64,000 nt of DNA from Panulirus ornatus. Taxonomy: Eukaryota > Arthropoda > Malacostraca > Decapoda > Palinuridae. Both the position numbers and the translations under genes were made by a program. Shown piece by piece: positions 15,414 through 29,531 of this stretch (positions within the stretch are counted from its first letter, which is position 1; every line of letters begins with the position of its first letter). The DNA lies in the NCBI RefSeq assembly GCF_036320965.1, contig NC_092225.1:74796935-74860934 (forward strand), given 5' to 3'. The notes beneath the pieces are model-generated. The model saw only the letters and a list, made by a program, of their open reading frames with translations, ran no database searches and was not told where the DNA came from.

Positions 15414-18045
15414 AGACCACGTCCATCTCCTTCTCACATCAAAACCACTACTACTTTGTTTATCACCTCCCCTTTTGCACCTTCACTGAAGTTCCCATTG
15501 GCTCCCTTGTCTTATGCACTTTATTTACATCTTCCAGAGTGGATGTAACCAAGAAGTGAAAAAAAGGAGAGATAGGTAGTTTTTTGAGGAAAGGAACCTG
15601 GGTGTTTTTGCTCTGATGAAACGATAGCTCAAGTAAAGGGAAGAGTGGTTTGGGAATGTCTGGGGAGTAAAGTCAGGGTTAGTGAAGGACAAGAGCAGGA
15701 AGGAGTAGGAAATACCCTGAAACAGGAGTTTGTGGGAGTATGTGATAGAATGTAGAAAGTAAATTCTCGATTATATGGGTAAAACTGAAAGTTGATGGAG
15801 AGAGGTGGGGATTATGTGGTGCATATGCACCTGGCATGAGAAGAAAGATCAAAAGAGGCAAGTGTTTTGGAGGCAGCTGAATGATGGGTTTAGTGTTTGA
15901 TGGCACGAGACCGGGTTATAGTGATGGTGATTTGAACCAAAGGTGAGTAATGTGGCAGTTGAGAATAATGGTATAACATGGGAGTGTTCAGTGTTTGTAA
16001 AGGAACGGTGGAAGAGATTGTAGATTTATTGTGCTGAAAAAGGACTGATTGGGAATTACCTGGTTAAAAAGCGAGATATACATAATATACTTATGTAAGT
16101 AGGAGAGATGCCAGAAAGAGCGTTATAGATGGATTCGTTTAATTGACAGACCAGGCGTGCGAAAGAGAGACTTTTGGATGTGAATGTCTGAGAGGTGCAA
16201 CTGGATTGGATGTCTGAATCATTAACTGGGAGGCTAAGGTGAAGATTTGTATGGGTTTCAGAAAAGAAGAGTGAATGTTTGGGTGAAGAGGTGGTGAGAG
16301 TAAGGTGAGCTTGAGAGGGACCGTGTGAGGAAGTACCAGGAGAGACTGAAACAGATGGAAAAAGGTGAGAACAATTAAGCAAGGGGAGTGGGGGAGGAAT
16401 GGGATGTATTTAGGGAATCATAAGGATTGCGCAAAAGATGCTTGTGCATGAGAAGAGGGAGGTGGTTTGATAGAAGTGTATGCGGTGGTGGGATGAAGAA
16501 GTAAGAGTATTAGTGAAAAGAAGAGAGAGGCAATTTGGACGATTTTTGCAGGGACAAATGCAATTGATGGGAGATGTATAAAAGAAGAGGACTGAGCAAG
16601 AGACAGGTGCAAGAGGTGAAAAAAAGGGCAAATGAGAGTTGGGGGTGAGGAGTATCCATTAAATTTGAGGGGAAAAAAAAAAAAGATGTTGGATCAGAGT
16701 GTTTGCTTTGAAGAATGTATGTGAGAAAATACTTAGAAAAGCAAATGGATTTGTTAGTAGCATTTATGGATCTGGGAGAAGCATATGATAGAGTTGATAG
16801 AGATGCTCTGTGGAAGGTATTACGAATATATGTGTGGAGGCAAGTTTGTTTAGAAGCAGTGAAAAGTTTTTATCGAGGATGTAAGCATGTGTACGTTAGA
16901 AGAGAGGAAAGTGATTGGTTCTCAGTGAATGTAAGGTTGCGCAGGGTGTGTGATGTCTCCATGGTTGTTTAATTTGTTTATGGATGGGGTTGTTGGGAGG
17001 TAAATGCAAGATCCTGGAAAGAGGGGCAAGTATGAAGGCTGTTGAGGGGATGAGAGAGCTTGGGAAGTGAGTCAGTTGTTTTCGCCATGATGATAAAGCG
17101 CTGGTGGCTGTTCATGTGATAACTGCAGATGCTGGTGACTGGAGTTTGTAAAGTGTGCGCAAAGAAAGTTAGAGTAAATAGTGAATAAGAGCAAGGTTAT
17201 TAGGTACAAGTAGGTTGAGGTCAAGTCAAATGGGAGAAAGTTTGAATGGAGAAAAACTGAGGAAGTGAAGTGTTTTAAGAATCTGGGAGGGAATCTGTCT
17301 AGCGGATGGACCCATGGAAGCGGAAGTGAATCATAGGGTGGCGGATGGCGAAAAATTTGTGGGAGCCTTGAAAAATGTGTGAAGTCGAGAACCATTATCT
17401 CGAAAGCAAAAATGGTATGTTGAAGGAAGAGTGGTTCCAACAATGTTGTATGGTTGCGAGCGTGGCTATGGATAGAGTTTGCCGCAGAGGATGGATGTGC
17501 TAGGAAATGAATTGGTTGAGGACACTGTTGGTGTGGTTGTTTGATCGAGTCAGTAACGTAAGGGTAAGAGAGAAATGTTGTGGAAATAAAAAGAGCGTGG
17601 TTGAGAGAGCAGAAGAGTGGTGTATGAAATGGTTGGGCACATGGAGAGAATGAGTGAGAAAGATTGACCCAGAGGAAATATATGTCGAGTGGAGAACGAG
17701 GCGAAGAGGGAGACCAAATTGGAGGTGGAAAGATGAGTGAAAAAGATTTTGTGTGAATCGGGGCCTGAACCAAAAAATGCAGGAGTGTAAGGAGGCAAGG
17801 AATAGAGTGAATTGGAGCGATGTGGTAAACAAGGGTTTGACGAGCTGTCAGTGGAGTGAATCAAGCATGTTGAGGCGTCTGGGGTGGACCAGAAAGCTGT
17901 TGTAGGGTATGTATACCCGTGTGTGGAATGTGTATGTACCATGTGTATGGGGGGGGGGGTTGGGCCATTTCTTTCGTCTGTTTTCTTGCCTACCTCGCAG
18001 ACGCGGAGACAGCGGAAAGTAAAAAAAAAAAAAAAACAAAAAAAA
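15413..18045 (+). mobile_element. Error-rich repeat of the 7,970-10,640 LINE-A segment
   Basis: Follows 7,970-10,640 in order: a minus-strand RT end (15,413-15,535), the inverted endonuclease part (15,540-16,670), the A-run junction near 16,675, then the plus-strand RT end and 3' tail (16,690-18,045). Single-base insertions and deletions occur every ten to twenty bases; for example about five differences in 56 bases around 15,591-15,645. No reading frame longer than a few dozen codons survives. The pattern suits uncorrected long-read sequence rather than slow decay. Confidence 0.7.
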
Positions 18046-18152
18046 AAAATATAATATAATATATATAAATATATAGTATATATAATTATATTATATATAT
18101 ATAATATATATATCATAAATATATCATATATAAAATTATATATATATAGTTT
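18046..18152. repeat. Degraded (TA)n tract
   Basis: TA-rich with many AA, TT and ATA slips; noisy equivalent of 10,647-10,725. Confidence 0.8.
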
Positions 18153-18895
18153 TGATTTGACTAAGTAAGAAAGGGTAAAAGATATGTGTGGTAATAAAAA
18201 GAGTGTTGAGAGAGTATAATGTGGCTAATGTTGAAATAATTTGGACATCGTGGAGTATGAGTAAGGAGATTAACAAAGAGAAGTTAATGTGTCACAGATG
18301 AGGGAACGAGGAGAAGTGGGAGACCAAATTGGAGGGGGAAGATGGATAAAAAGATTTTGACGTTATCGGGGCCTGAACATGCAGGAGGTGAAAGCGTGCA
18401 AGGAATAGAGTGAATTGGAACGATGTGGGTATTACTGGGGTCGACAGTGTCAATGGATTGAACCAGGGCATGTTAAGCGTTTGGGGTAAACCATGAAAGT
18501 TCTGTGGGGGCCGGGTTGTGGGAAAAGGAGGCTGTGGTTTCGATGCATTATTACATGACAGCTAGACTGAGTGTGAAACGATAGGCTTTGTTGTCTTTCC
18601 TACACTAACCTCACACACATGAGGGGAAGGATGTTTGATATTACCATATGTGGCGGGGTGGCGATGGGAATGAATATAAGGCAGACAGTATGAATTATGT
18701 TACAGGTATATATGATATAGGTGTCTGTGTTGTGTGTATATATGTGTGCTTGAGATGTATAAGTGTGTATGTGTGGTGTGAGTGGACGGTGTGGTATGCA
18801 TGTGTGTGTGGTGGGTTGGGCCATTCTTTCATCTGTTTCCTGCACTGCCTCGCTGGCGCTGGGGACAGCGACAGAGCAAAATGAATAAATAGGTA
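18153..18895 (+). mobile_element. Older LINE-A relative with long 3' UTR, error-rich copy
   Basis: Noisy equivalent of 10,726-11,477, with coding remnant, long UTR and tail signature recognisable throughout. Confidence 0.7.
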
Positions 18896-18904
18896 ATTAT
18901 ATAT

Positions 18905-19139
18905 AGGGAATAAAGAATACTTCCACGTATTCCTGCATTTCGTAGAAGGCGACTAAAAGGGAAGGGAGCGGGGGGCGGGAAATCCTCCCCTCTCATTTTT
19001 TTTTTAAATTTTCCAAAATGCAGAACAAGAAAGGGGGCCATATTAGGAAATTCCCTCAAAGGCCCATGTCCTCTGTTCTTAACGCAACCCAATCGCTAAT
19101 GCGGGAAATGTCGAATAGTATGAAAATGAAAAAAAAAAT
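18905..19139 (+). mobile_element. SINE-B, error-rich copy of 11,487-11,717
   Basis: Head, T-run and tail signature all recognisable with scattered indels; TA tract follows at 19,140-19,180. Confidence 0.65.
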
Positions 19140-19180
19140 AATATATATATATATATATATAATATATATATAATATATAT

Positions 19181-19417
19181 ATCCATGGGGATGGTGAGAA
19201 AGAATACTTCCCACGTATTCCCTGCATGTCCGAAAGGTCGACTAAAGGGAAGGGAGCGGGGGCGGAAATCCTCCCCCTATTGTTTTTTTTAATTTTCCAA
19301 AAGAAGAACAGAGAAGGGGGCCAGGTGAGGATAATCCCTCAGAGGCCCAGTCCCGGTTCCGTAACGCTATAAACTAACCTTGCTAATGTGGGAAATGGCG
19401 AATAAGTTGAGAGAAAA
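19181..19417 (+). mobile_element. SINE-B, error-rich copy of 11,760-11,989
   Basis: Begins ATCCATGGGGATGG; the tail region has a small insertion near 19,370. Short TA tract 19,418-19,443 follows. Confidence 0.65.
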
Positions 19418-19443
19418 TATATATATTATATAATATATATATG

Positions 19444-22400
19444 ATTTTTTTTTGTTTTTTGCTTTGTCGCTGTCTCCCGTGTTTAGCCGAGGTAGCAGCA
19501 AGGAAACAGACGAAATAAATGGCCCAACCCACCCCCATACACTAATGTATAATCAATAACGTTCCACACACACAAATATACAACCTACACAACTATTCCA
19601 TGGTTTACACCCAGACGCTTCACATCCTGATTCAATCCACTGAACAGCACATCAACCCCGGTAGACCAAGCTATCATCGATCTAATTCACTCTAATCCTT
19701 GCCCTCCCTTTTCCACCCTCCTGCATGTTCATAGCAGGCCCCGTAATCACCCGAAGGGAGTAAAAAAATAAAAAAATTAGAAGAAAAAATAAAAGACTAA
19801 AAAAAGAAACAACGCAGAAAGAACTCCACACATAAATCTGATTCACTCCATCTTCCACCTCCAATTTGGTCTCCACTTCTCTATCGTTCTTCTCCCAACT
19901 CCCGACACATATATCCTCTTGGTCATCTTTCCTCACTCATTCTTCTCCATGTGCCCAATACCATTTCAAAACACCCTCTTCTGTCTCCTCTCAATCACGC
20001 TCTTTTATTCCACACATCTCTCTTACCCTGACGTTAGTACTCAATCAAACCACCTCACACCACACTTGTCCTCAAACATCTAATTTCCAGCACAGCCATC
20101 CCTCCTGCGCACACTCTAATCCATAGCCCACACAGCCTTCGCAACCATACAACATTGTTGGAACCACTATTCCTTCAACATAACCCATTTTTGCTTTCCG
20201 AGATAATGTTCTCGACTTCCACACATTCTTCAAGGCACCCAGAATTTTCGCGCCCGCTCCCCCACCCTATGATCCCTTCCGCTTCCATGGTTCCATCCCC
20301 TGCCAGATCCACTCCAGATATCTAAAACACTCACTTCCTCCAGTTTTTCTCCATTCAAACTTACCTCCCAATTGACTTGCCCCAACCCCACTTAAACCCA
20401 ATAACCCTTTCTTTTAATTTACATTTACCCCTTAACTTTCTTCTTCCCCCCACTTTAAACCCAAAATCCACACCGCTTCAGGTTTTCACTTTAATCACCC
20501 CCTGCTGTATATCCGAAAAACAACTGACTCCCTTCCAAAACTCTCTCATCCCCCCAAAAACTTCATAATTTCCCCTCTTTTCCCAAAAAATCTTTTCAAA
20601 TTTTCCCCCTAACAAAACCCCCCCCATAAACAAATTAAACAAACCCTGGAGAAATCCAAAAAAACAAAAACCCCCCCCGCAAAACCCAAATTCACGAGAA
20701 CCAATCACTTTCCTCTCTTTCCTTTCACTAAACATGCCCTTTTTCAAACCTCGATAAAAACTTTTCAAATGCTTCTAACAAATTCCTCCCCCCCATAATT
20801 CAATTTTCCTTCCCAACCTCTCTATCAACCTTCATATGCCTTTTTCCCAATTTCCCTAAATGTTTCATACCCAAAAACCCTTTGCTTTTTTAAGTATTTC
20901 CCCACAACATTCTTTAAAGCAAACACCTGATCCACACATCCTTCTAAACCACTTCTGAACCACCCTCCTCTTCCCCAATCTGATTGCTCTGTACATGCCT
21001 TCACCCACTCAATCAATACCCTCCCATATAATTTACCAGGAAATACGCAACAAACTTATACTCTGTAATTTGAGCACTCACTCTATCCCACTTAGCCTTT
21101 GTACAAGTGGCAACTATGTCACGCATTTCCCGCCATACCTCAGGCGCCTCACCATGAGTCATAAACAATACATTAAATAACCTTACCGTACCAGTCAACA
21201 ATAAAAGTCTCCCCCTTTTTAAATAATCCACTGCATACCATCCAAACCTGCTGCCTTGCCGGGCTTCCCATCTTCCGCAAAGCTTTCTCTACCTCTTCTC
21301 TGTTTACCAAATCCATTTTCCCTAACCCTCTCACTTTGCACACCACCTCGACAAAACACCCTACATCGCCACTCTATCATCAAACACATTCAACAAAACT
21401 TCAAAATACTCACTTCCATCTCCTCTCACATCACCACTACATGTTATCACCTCCCCATTTGCGCCCTTCACTGAAGTTCCCATTTGCTCCTTGGCTTACC
21501 ACTGAGATTTAACCTCCTTCCAGAACATCTTTTTATCTCCCTAAAATTTAATGATACCTCCTCACCCCAACTCTCTTTCCTATTTTTTCACCTCTTGCCC
21601 TTTTCTCTTGACCTCCTGTCTCCTTTCTTTATACATCTCCCACGCAATTGCCATGTTTTCCCTGCAAAAATCGTCCTAATGCCTCTCTCTTCTAATTTCA
21701 CTAATACTCTTACTTCTTCATCCCACCACTCACGTACCCTTTCTAATCAACCACCTCCACACATCTTCTCATGCAACAAGCATCTTTTTTGCGCACGATC
21801 CATCACTGATTCCCTAAATATCATCCCTTCCTCACCCCACTCCCCTAGCTTCCAGTGTTCTGCACCTTTTTCATTCTGTCTCAGTCCTCTCCTGGTACTT
21901 CTCACACCGGTCGCCTTCATCAGCACACTGTACTCTCAACACCCACTCTCACCCCCAACATTCACTCTTCTTTTCTGAAAACCCATACAAATATTCACCT
22001 TAGCTCCACAAGATAATGATCAGACATCCCTCAGTTTTCACCTCTCAGCACATTAACATCCAAAAGTCTCCAACTCTTTCGCACGCCTGTCAATTAACAC
22101 ATAATCCAATAACGCTCTCATGCATGGGCATCTCTCCTACTTAACATTAGTACCTGATGTATAAACTCTCGCTTTTTAAACCTAGGTATTCCCAAATTCA
22201 TCAGTCCCTTTTTCATCACATAAATCTACAAGCTCTCACCAAATTTCCATTTACAACACTAACAACCCCCATGCAATAACAATTATTAACCCACAACTGC
22301 CACAGACTCACCTTTGCATTCAAATCAGCCCATCACTATAACCACAGGTCTCGAGCATCAAAACCACAACAACACACATTTCAGCTGCTCCCAAAACACT

Positions 22401-22780
22401 TGCCTCTCTTTATCTTTCTTCTCATGCCCAGGTGATATGCCACCAATAATCACCCACCTCTCTCCATTCAACTTTCAGTTTACCCTATACAAATCGAAAT
22501 TTACTTTCTTACACTCTATCACATACTCCCACAACTCCTGTTTCTGGAGTATTGCTACCCCTTTCCCTTGCTCCTTGTCCTCTCGACTAACCCCTGACTT
22601 TACTCCCCAGACATCCAAACCACCTCTTCCTCTTTACCCCGTTACCCTTGAGCTTCGTTTCACTCAGAGCCAAAACATCCAGGTTTTCCTTTCTCAAACA
22701 TACTACCTATCCTCTCCTTTTTTCACATCTTGGTTACATCCACACACATATAGACCCCACTCTGAGCCTTCGAGGAATAT
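19444..22780 (-). mobile_element. LINE-A, error-rich, joined from two copies
   Basis: 19,444-20,375 follows the 12,046-12,890 copy. From about 20,380 it follows the 14,450-15,413 / 52,200-54,498 copy instead (it has the CTTCAG and CTCCTCTTCC diagnostics) and continues through the endonuclease to the 5' end near 22,780. An ~85 bp A-rich insertion interrupts 19,755-19,840. Coding frames are destroyed. Confidence 0.65.
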
Positions 22781-22784
22781 TCCT

Positions 22785-23345
22785 TCATAGAAGGAGATAG
22801 GGTTCCAAACAATTAGTATGGATGCGAGGGAGTGCGTTGGCTAAGGATAGAGTGTGCGCAGGAGGATGTAGTGCATGGAAATGGAGATGTTTGAGGACAA
22901 TGTGTGGTGTGAGGTGGTTAGATCGAGTTTGAGTAACGTAAGGTAAAGAGATGTGTGGAAATAAAAAGAGCGGTTGAGAAGCAAAGAGGGTGTTATGAAG
23001 TGGTTGGGCACATGAGAAGGATGAGTGAGGAAGAGATTGACCAAGAGGATATATGTGTCGGAGGTGGAGGGAACAAGGAGAGGAGGTAGACCAAATTGAA
23101 GGTTGGAAAGATGTGGAGTGAAAAAGACTTTGTCATGTGATCGGGGCCTACGCCTGAACATGCAGGAGGGTGAAAGGTGGGCAAAGGAATAGAGGAATTG
23201 GAGCGATGTGTGGATACCGGGGTTTGATGTGTGTCAGTGGTTTGAATCAAGTGGGAGGACATGGTGAATCGTCTCTGGGGTAAGGCCATGGAAAGCTGTG
23301 TCGGTATGTATATTCTGCGTTGTGTGGACGTATGTATATACATTG
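22785..23345 (+). mobile_element. LINE-A C-terminal fragment, plus strand, error-rich
   Basis: Noisy equivalent of 54,511-55,060: C-terminal coding region and start of the 3' UTR. At about 23,345 it switches within the shared tail signature to the older-LINE tail ending with CACTGCCTCGCTGGG. Confidence 0.65.
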
Positions 23346-23451
23346 TAATGGGGTGGGTTGGGCCATTCTTTCATCTGTTTCTTGCACTGCCTCGCTGGGC
23401 GCGGGGGGACAGCGACAGAGCAAATATGGAATCAATTAGATAAATTATTTA
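23345..23451 (+). mobile_element. Older LINE tail end, error-rich
   Basis: Matches 11,390-11,477 (CATTCTTTCATCTGTTTC, then GACAGCGACAGAGCAAA), leading directly into SINE-B as in the other passes. Confidence 0.6.
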
Positions 23452-23686
23452 TAGGGAGAATGAATTATTCCCAGTATTACCTGCATTCGTTAAGAAGGCG
23501 GACTAAAGGAATGGGAGCGGGGGGCTGGAAATCCTCCCCTCTCATCTTTTTTTTTAATTTTCCAAAAGGATGGACAGAGAAGGGGCCATATGAGGGAAGT
23601 TCCTCAAAGGCCCTGTCCTCTGTTCTTAACGTTCATCGCTAATGCGGGAAATGGCGAAATAGTATGAAAAGAAAAAAAAAAAAAAA
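23452..23686 (+). mobile_element. SINE-B, error-rich copy
   Basis: Same position in the module as 11,487-11,717. A degraded TA tract occupies 23,687-23,795. Confidence 0.65.
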
Positions 23687-23720
23687 TATATTTATATATA
23701 TATAGTATATATATATCTTA

Positions 23721-23758
<38 letters not shown>

Positions 23759-23795
23759 TTATTATATCTATATTATATATATATAAAATATATCT

Positions 23796-24030
23796 ATCCC
23801 TGGGGATGCTGTGAGGAAAGAATACTTTCCAATGTATTCCTGATGTCCTAGGAGGAGACAAATAGGGGAGGGGTGAGCGGGGGGGCTGGTAATCCTCCCC
23901 TATGTTTTTTTTAATTTTCCAAAGGAAGGAATCAGAGAAGGGCCAGGTGAGGATATTCCCTCAGGGCCCAGTCCTCTGTTCGTAACGCTACCTTGCTTAT
24001 GCGGGAATAATGGCGAATAGTTTAGAGAAA
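23796..24030 (+). mobile_element. SINE-B, error-rich copy
   Basis: Same position as 11,760-11,989; tail CTTGCTTATGCGGG. TA tract 24,031-24,103 follows. Confidence 0.65.
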
Positions 24031-24031
24031 A

Positions 24032-24099
<68 letters not shown>

Positions 24100-24103
24100 T
24101 ATA

Positions 24104-25251
24104 TTTTTTTTTTTGCTTTGTCGCTGTCTCCCGTGTTTGCGAGGTAGCGCAAGGGAACAAGACGAAATAATTGGTCCCACCCACCCCCATACACATGTTC
24201 TATATAGTCCACACAAACAAACTATATACATTCATCACAGCTTTCCATGGTTTACCCCAGACGCTTACACATCCCTGATTCAATCCCATTGGGACCAGCA
24301 CATCAACCACGTATACCACATCGATCCAATTCACTCCTATTCCATTGCCCTCCTTTCACCTCCTGCATTTTCAGGCCCCGAATCACGCAAAATATTTTTC
24401 ACTCCTCTTTCCACCTCCAATTTGGTCTCCCACTTCTCTTCGTTCTCGCCACCTACCGACACATTTATCATCTTGGTCAATCTTTCCTCATCATGCTCAT
24501 CAATGTGCCAAAACCATTTCAAAACACCCTCTTCTGCTATCTCATTCACGCTCTTTTTTATTTAACACATTCTTTACCTTTCGTTTACTTACTCGATCAA
24601 ACCTCTACACCAAAACATTGTCCTTCAATAATCTCATTTCAGCCACATCCATCCTATGCGCCACACTCTATCCATAGCCACGCCTAGCACCATACAACAT
24701 TGTTGGAACCACTATTCCGTCAAACATACCCATTATTTGCTTTCGAGATAATGTTCTCAGACTTCACACATTCTTCAAGGCCCCCAGAATTTTTCGCCCC
24801 CTCCCCCACCCTATGATCCACTTTCCGCTGCTTTGGTTTTCCCATTCCATGCCAGATCCACTCCCTGCCAGATATCTAAAACACTTCACTTCCTCCAGTT
24901 TTTCTCCATTCAAACTTACACTCCCAATGACTTGACCTCAACCCTACTGTACCTATTAACCTTGCTCTTATTCTCATTTACTTTAACTTTCTTCTTCCAC
25001 ACACTTTACCAAACTCAGTTCACAGCTTCTGCAGTTTCTCATATGAATAGCCACAGGCTGTATCATCAGCGAACAACAAACTGACACACTTCACAAGCTC
25101 TCTCATCCCCAACAGGACTTAATACTTGCCCCTCTTTCATAACTCTTGCATTCACCTCATAACAACCCCATCCATAAAATAATTAAACAAAACATGGAGG
25201 TATCCAACAACCCTGCGCAAACCTACATTCACTGAGAACAATCACTTTCCT
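24104..25251 (-). mobile_element. LINE-A 5'-truncated copy, error-rich
   Basis: Noisy equivalent of 12,046-13,186 with the same truncation into TA. TA-rich 25,252-25,370 follows, with many non-TA bases. Confidence 0.7.
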
Positions 25252-25371
25252 ATATTTATAATAATATAGATATATATAGATATTTATATTTATAGTATAT
25301 ATTTTAAGTAATATATATTAATATTTATATTTATATATATATCTAATTTATATTTATATATTATATATATT

Positions 25372-25599
25372 ATCCCTGGGGATAGGGGAGAAAGAATACT
25401 TCCCTGTATTCCCTGCATGTCGTAGAAGGCGACTAAAAGGGGAGGGATCGTGGGGCGTGCAATCTCCCCTCTCGTTTTTGTTTTAATTTTCCAATGAAGG
25501 ATACAGAGAAGGGGGGCAGGTGAGGATATTCCCTCAAAGGCTGTCCTTGTTCGTTAACGCTTCTCGCTAAGCCGAAAATGGCAATTAGTTTTGAAAGAA
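25372..25599 (+). mobile_element. SINE-B, error-rich copy of 13,294-13,526
   Basis: Shares GGATCGTGGGG and GCCGAAAATGGC with copy 3. TA-rich 25,600-25,670 follows. Confidence 0.65.
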
Positions 25600-25670
25600 T
25601 ATATATATATTATATATATTTTTTATATATTATAAATATATAATATATATATCTATTTATATATTATATA

Positions 25671-28600
25671 TTTTTTTTTTGTTACTTTGTCGCTGTCTCC
25701 CGTGTTTGCGATTGTTGGTTTTTAGCGCAAGGAAACAGAGAAAGAAATGGCCCTCAACCCCCCCCCCATACACATGTATATACATAGTCCACACACACAA
25801 TATTCATACCTACACAGCTTTCATGGTTTACCCCAGACGGCTTCCACGTGCCCTGATTCAATCCACCGACAGCACGTCATACCCCGCGTTTACCACATCC
25901 ACTCCAACTCTCTCTATTCCTTGCCCTCCTTTCACCTCCTGCATGTTTTCAGGACCCCCGAACTCAAAATTCTTTTTCACTCAATCTTTCCACTCAATTT
26001 GTTATCCTCTTTCCTTGCTCCCTCCTACCTACGGACCAATATATCCTCTTGAGTCATAATCTTTCCTCACTCATTCTCTCCATGTGCCCAAACCAACTTC
26101 CTATAAAAACACCTCTTCTGCTCTCTCATACCACGATCTTTTTATTTCCACAAATCTCTCTTACCCTTACGTTACTCACTCGATCACCACCTCACACCAA
26201 CATTTGTCCTCATACATCTCATTTCCAGCACATCACCTCCTGCGCCACAACTCTTCCTAGCCCACGCCTCGCAACCATAAACATTGTTCGAACCACTATT
26301 CCTTCAAACTTACCCATTATTGCTTTCCGAGATAATGTTCACGACTTCCACACATTCGTCAAGGCCCCAAGAATTTTCGCCCCCTCCCTCCCTATGATCC
26401 ATTTCCGCTTCCATGGTTCCAGCCGCTGCCAGATCCACTACCAGTATCTAAAACCACTTCACTTCCTCCAGGTTTTTCTCCATTCAAACTCACCTCCAAT
26501 TGACTTGACCCTTCTATCTTACTGTACTAATATACTTGCTATTATTCTACATTTACTCTTAACTTCTTCTTCCACACAATTTACCAAACTTCAGTCAACA
26601 GCTTCAGCAGTTTCTCTCGATGAATCAGCCACCAGTGCGGTATCATCAGCGAACAACAACTGACTCACTTCCCAAGCTCTCTCATCCCCAACAGACTTCC
26701 AATACTTGCCCTTTTCCAAAACTCTTGCATTTACCTCCCTAACATCCCTCCATAAACAAATTAAACAACCATGGAGACATCTAACACCCCTGCCGCAACC
26801 TACATTCAGATGAGAACATCACGTCCTCTCTTCATACACGTACACATGCCTTACATCCTCGATAAAAACTTTTCACTGCTTTTAAACAACTTTCCTCCAC
26901 ACATTATTTTAATTCCCTTCCACAGGCATCTCTATCAACTATGTCCCCATATTCCTTCTACTGATCCATTAATGTTCATACAAAATCCTTTTGCTTATTC
27001 TAAAGTATTTCTCTCATTCTTTCTTCAATGCAAAACCTGATCCACACAATCCTTCTTACCACTTCTGAAACCACAATACTCTTCCCCAATCTGATGCTCT
27101 GTACATGCTTCACCTCTCATCAAATAACTCCCATTTATATTTCACCTGGATATTACTCAAACATAATTATACCTCTGTAATTTGAGCACTCAACTCTTAT
27201 CCCCTTAGCCTTTGTTACAATGGCACGATGCCAGCATTCCGCAATCCGATGGCACCTCAACCGCTGAGTCTTTCATACATTAAATAACATTACCAACAGT
27301 CACAATACAGTCACCCTTTTAAATAAATTCCTCTGCAATACCATCCAACTGCTGCCTTGCCGGCTTTCATCTTCCGCAAAGCTTTCCCAACTCACCTCTT
27401 CTTGTTTACCCAAACTCATTTTCCCTAACTCTAAACTTTGCACACAACATCGACCAAAACACCTATATCTGAAATTGATCATCATACACAGTCAACAAAC
27501 CTTCATAATATCACTCCTTCTCCTTCTTCATCACCTACTACTTTTATCAACCTCCCCATTTGCGCCTCACTGAAGTTCCCATTGGCTCCCTTGTCTTACA
27601 CACTTAAATTACCTCCTTCCAGAACATCTTTTTTTATTCTCCTAAAATTTAATGTACTCTTCACCCCCCCAACTCTCATGTAGCCCTTTTTTTTTCACTC
27701 TTGCACCTTTACATCTTGACCTCCTGTCTCTTTCTTTATACATCTCCAGCAATTGCATTTTTTCTGCAAAAATCGTCCAAATGCCTCTCTCATTCTCTGT
27801 CAACTATTTATACTTTACTTTTATCCCACCCCATCACTACCCTTTTTCTAATCAACCCACTCCCCACTCTCATCTCATTCACCAAGCATTTTTTGCGCAA
27901 TCCATCTTGATTCCCTAATACATCCCGTTCCTCCCACACTCCCCTTGCTTCCATGGTTCTCTCCTTTTTCCATTCTGTCTCGTCTCTCCTGGTTACCTTC
28001 CTAACACAGGTCTCCTATCAGCTCACTTACTCTCCAACCCTCTTCACCCCAACATTCCTTTCCTTTTCTGAAAAACCATACAATCTTCAACCTTAGACTC
28101 ACTAGATAATGATCAGACATCCCTCAGTTGCGACCATCTCTAGCACGTTAAAATCCAAAAGTCTCTCATTTCGCAGCCTAGTCAATTAACACGTAATCCA
28201 ATAACGCTCTCTGGCCATCTTCCTAGTACATAAAGGTATACTTATGTATATCTCGCTTTTAAACCAGGTATTCCCTAGCATCAGCCTTTGTCAGCACATA
28301 ATTCTACAAGCTCTTCACCATTTCCATTATTTACAACACCGAAACCCCATGTATACCAATTATTCCCTCAACTGCCACATTACTCACCTTTGATTCAAAT
28401 CACCATCACTAAAAACCCGGTCTTCGTGCATCAAACAACTAACACACTCATTCAGCTGCTCCCAACAAACACTTGCCTCTCTTTTGATCTTTCTTCTAAC
28501 AGCTTTGCCCAGGTGCATATGCACCAATAATCACCCACCTCTCTCCATCAACTTTCAGTTTTACCATTTTATCGTGAAGTTACTATTTACACTCTATCAC

Positions 28601-28845
28601 ATTACTCACTAACTCCTGTTCAGGAGTTATTGCTAGCCTTCCTTGCTATGTCCCCTCACTAACCTGACTTTACTCCCCAGACATTCACAAACCTACTCTT
28701 CCCCTTTACCCTTGAGTTCGTTTTCTCTAAGGAGCCAAATACATCCAGGTTCCTTTCCTCAAAAATACTACTATCTCTCCTTTTTTCACATCTTGGATTT
28801 CATCCACACATCATTTAGGCACCCACTCGGAGCCTTCGTAGGAAT
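25671..28845 (-). mobile_element. LINE-A near full length, error-rich
   Basis: Noisy equivalent of 51,346-54,498 from 3' tail to 5' end. It keeps that copy's diagnostics (ACTCAAAAT, CCTTGCTCCC, CTTCAGCAG, CCTTAGCC), so it is the same locus or allele, not an independent insertion. All frames are broken by indels. Confidence 0.7.
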
Positions 28846-28859
28846 ATTCCTTCTTATAC

Positions 28860-29505
28860 CTTCATATGAAGATAGGGGGTTCCAACAATGTTGTATGGTT
28901 GCGAGGAGTGGGCTATGGTTAGCGTGTGCGCAGGAGGATGGATGTGCTGGAAATGAGATGTTTGAGGACAATGTGTGGTGTGAGGTGGTTTGATCGAGTG
29001 CAGTAACGTAAGGGTATAAGGAGAGATGTGTGGAAATAAATAGAGGTGGTTGAGAGAGCAGAAGAGGGGTGTTTGAAAGTGGTTTGGGCACATGGAGAGG
29101 ATTTGAAGTGAGACAAGATTGACCAAGAGGGGATATATGTGTCGGAGGGGGAGGAACAAGGAGAAGAGGGAGACCAAGTGAAGGTGGAAAGATGGAGTGA
29201 AAAAGATTTTTGTTTTGTGGATCTGGGGCAAGGAACATGCAGGAGGGTGAAGGTGGGCAAGGAATAGAGTGAATTGGAGACGATGTGGTATACCGGGGGT
29301 GATGTGCTGTCAGTGGATTGAATCAAGGCATGTGATGCGTCTGGGCGGTAAGCCATGGAAAGCTTTGTAGGTATGTATATTTGCGTGTGTGGACGTATGT
29401 ATCTACATGTGATACTGGGGGTGGGTCTGGGCCATTTCTTTCGTCTCGGTTCCTTGCGTAACCTCGCAAACCTGGGAGAAGCGACAAAGTCATATAAAAA
29501 AAAAT
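28860..29505 (+). mobile_element. LINE-A C-terminal fragment and 3' tail, error-rich
   Basis: Noisy equivalent of 54,511-55,095, here with a complete tail (GCAAACCTGGGAGAAGCGAC) and A-run, unlike the clean copy, which breaks inside the tail at 55,095. Confidence 0.65.
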
Positions 29506-29531
29506 AATAGATATATATATTTATATATTTA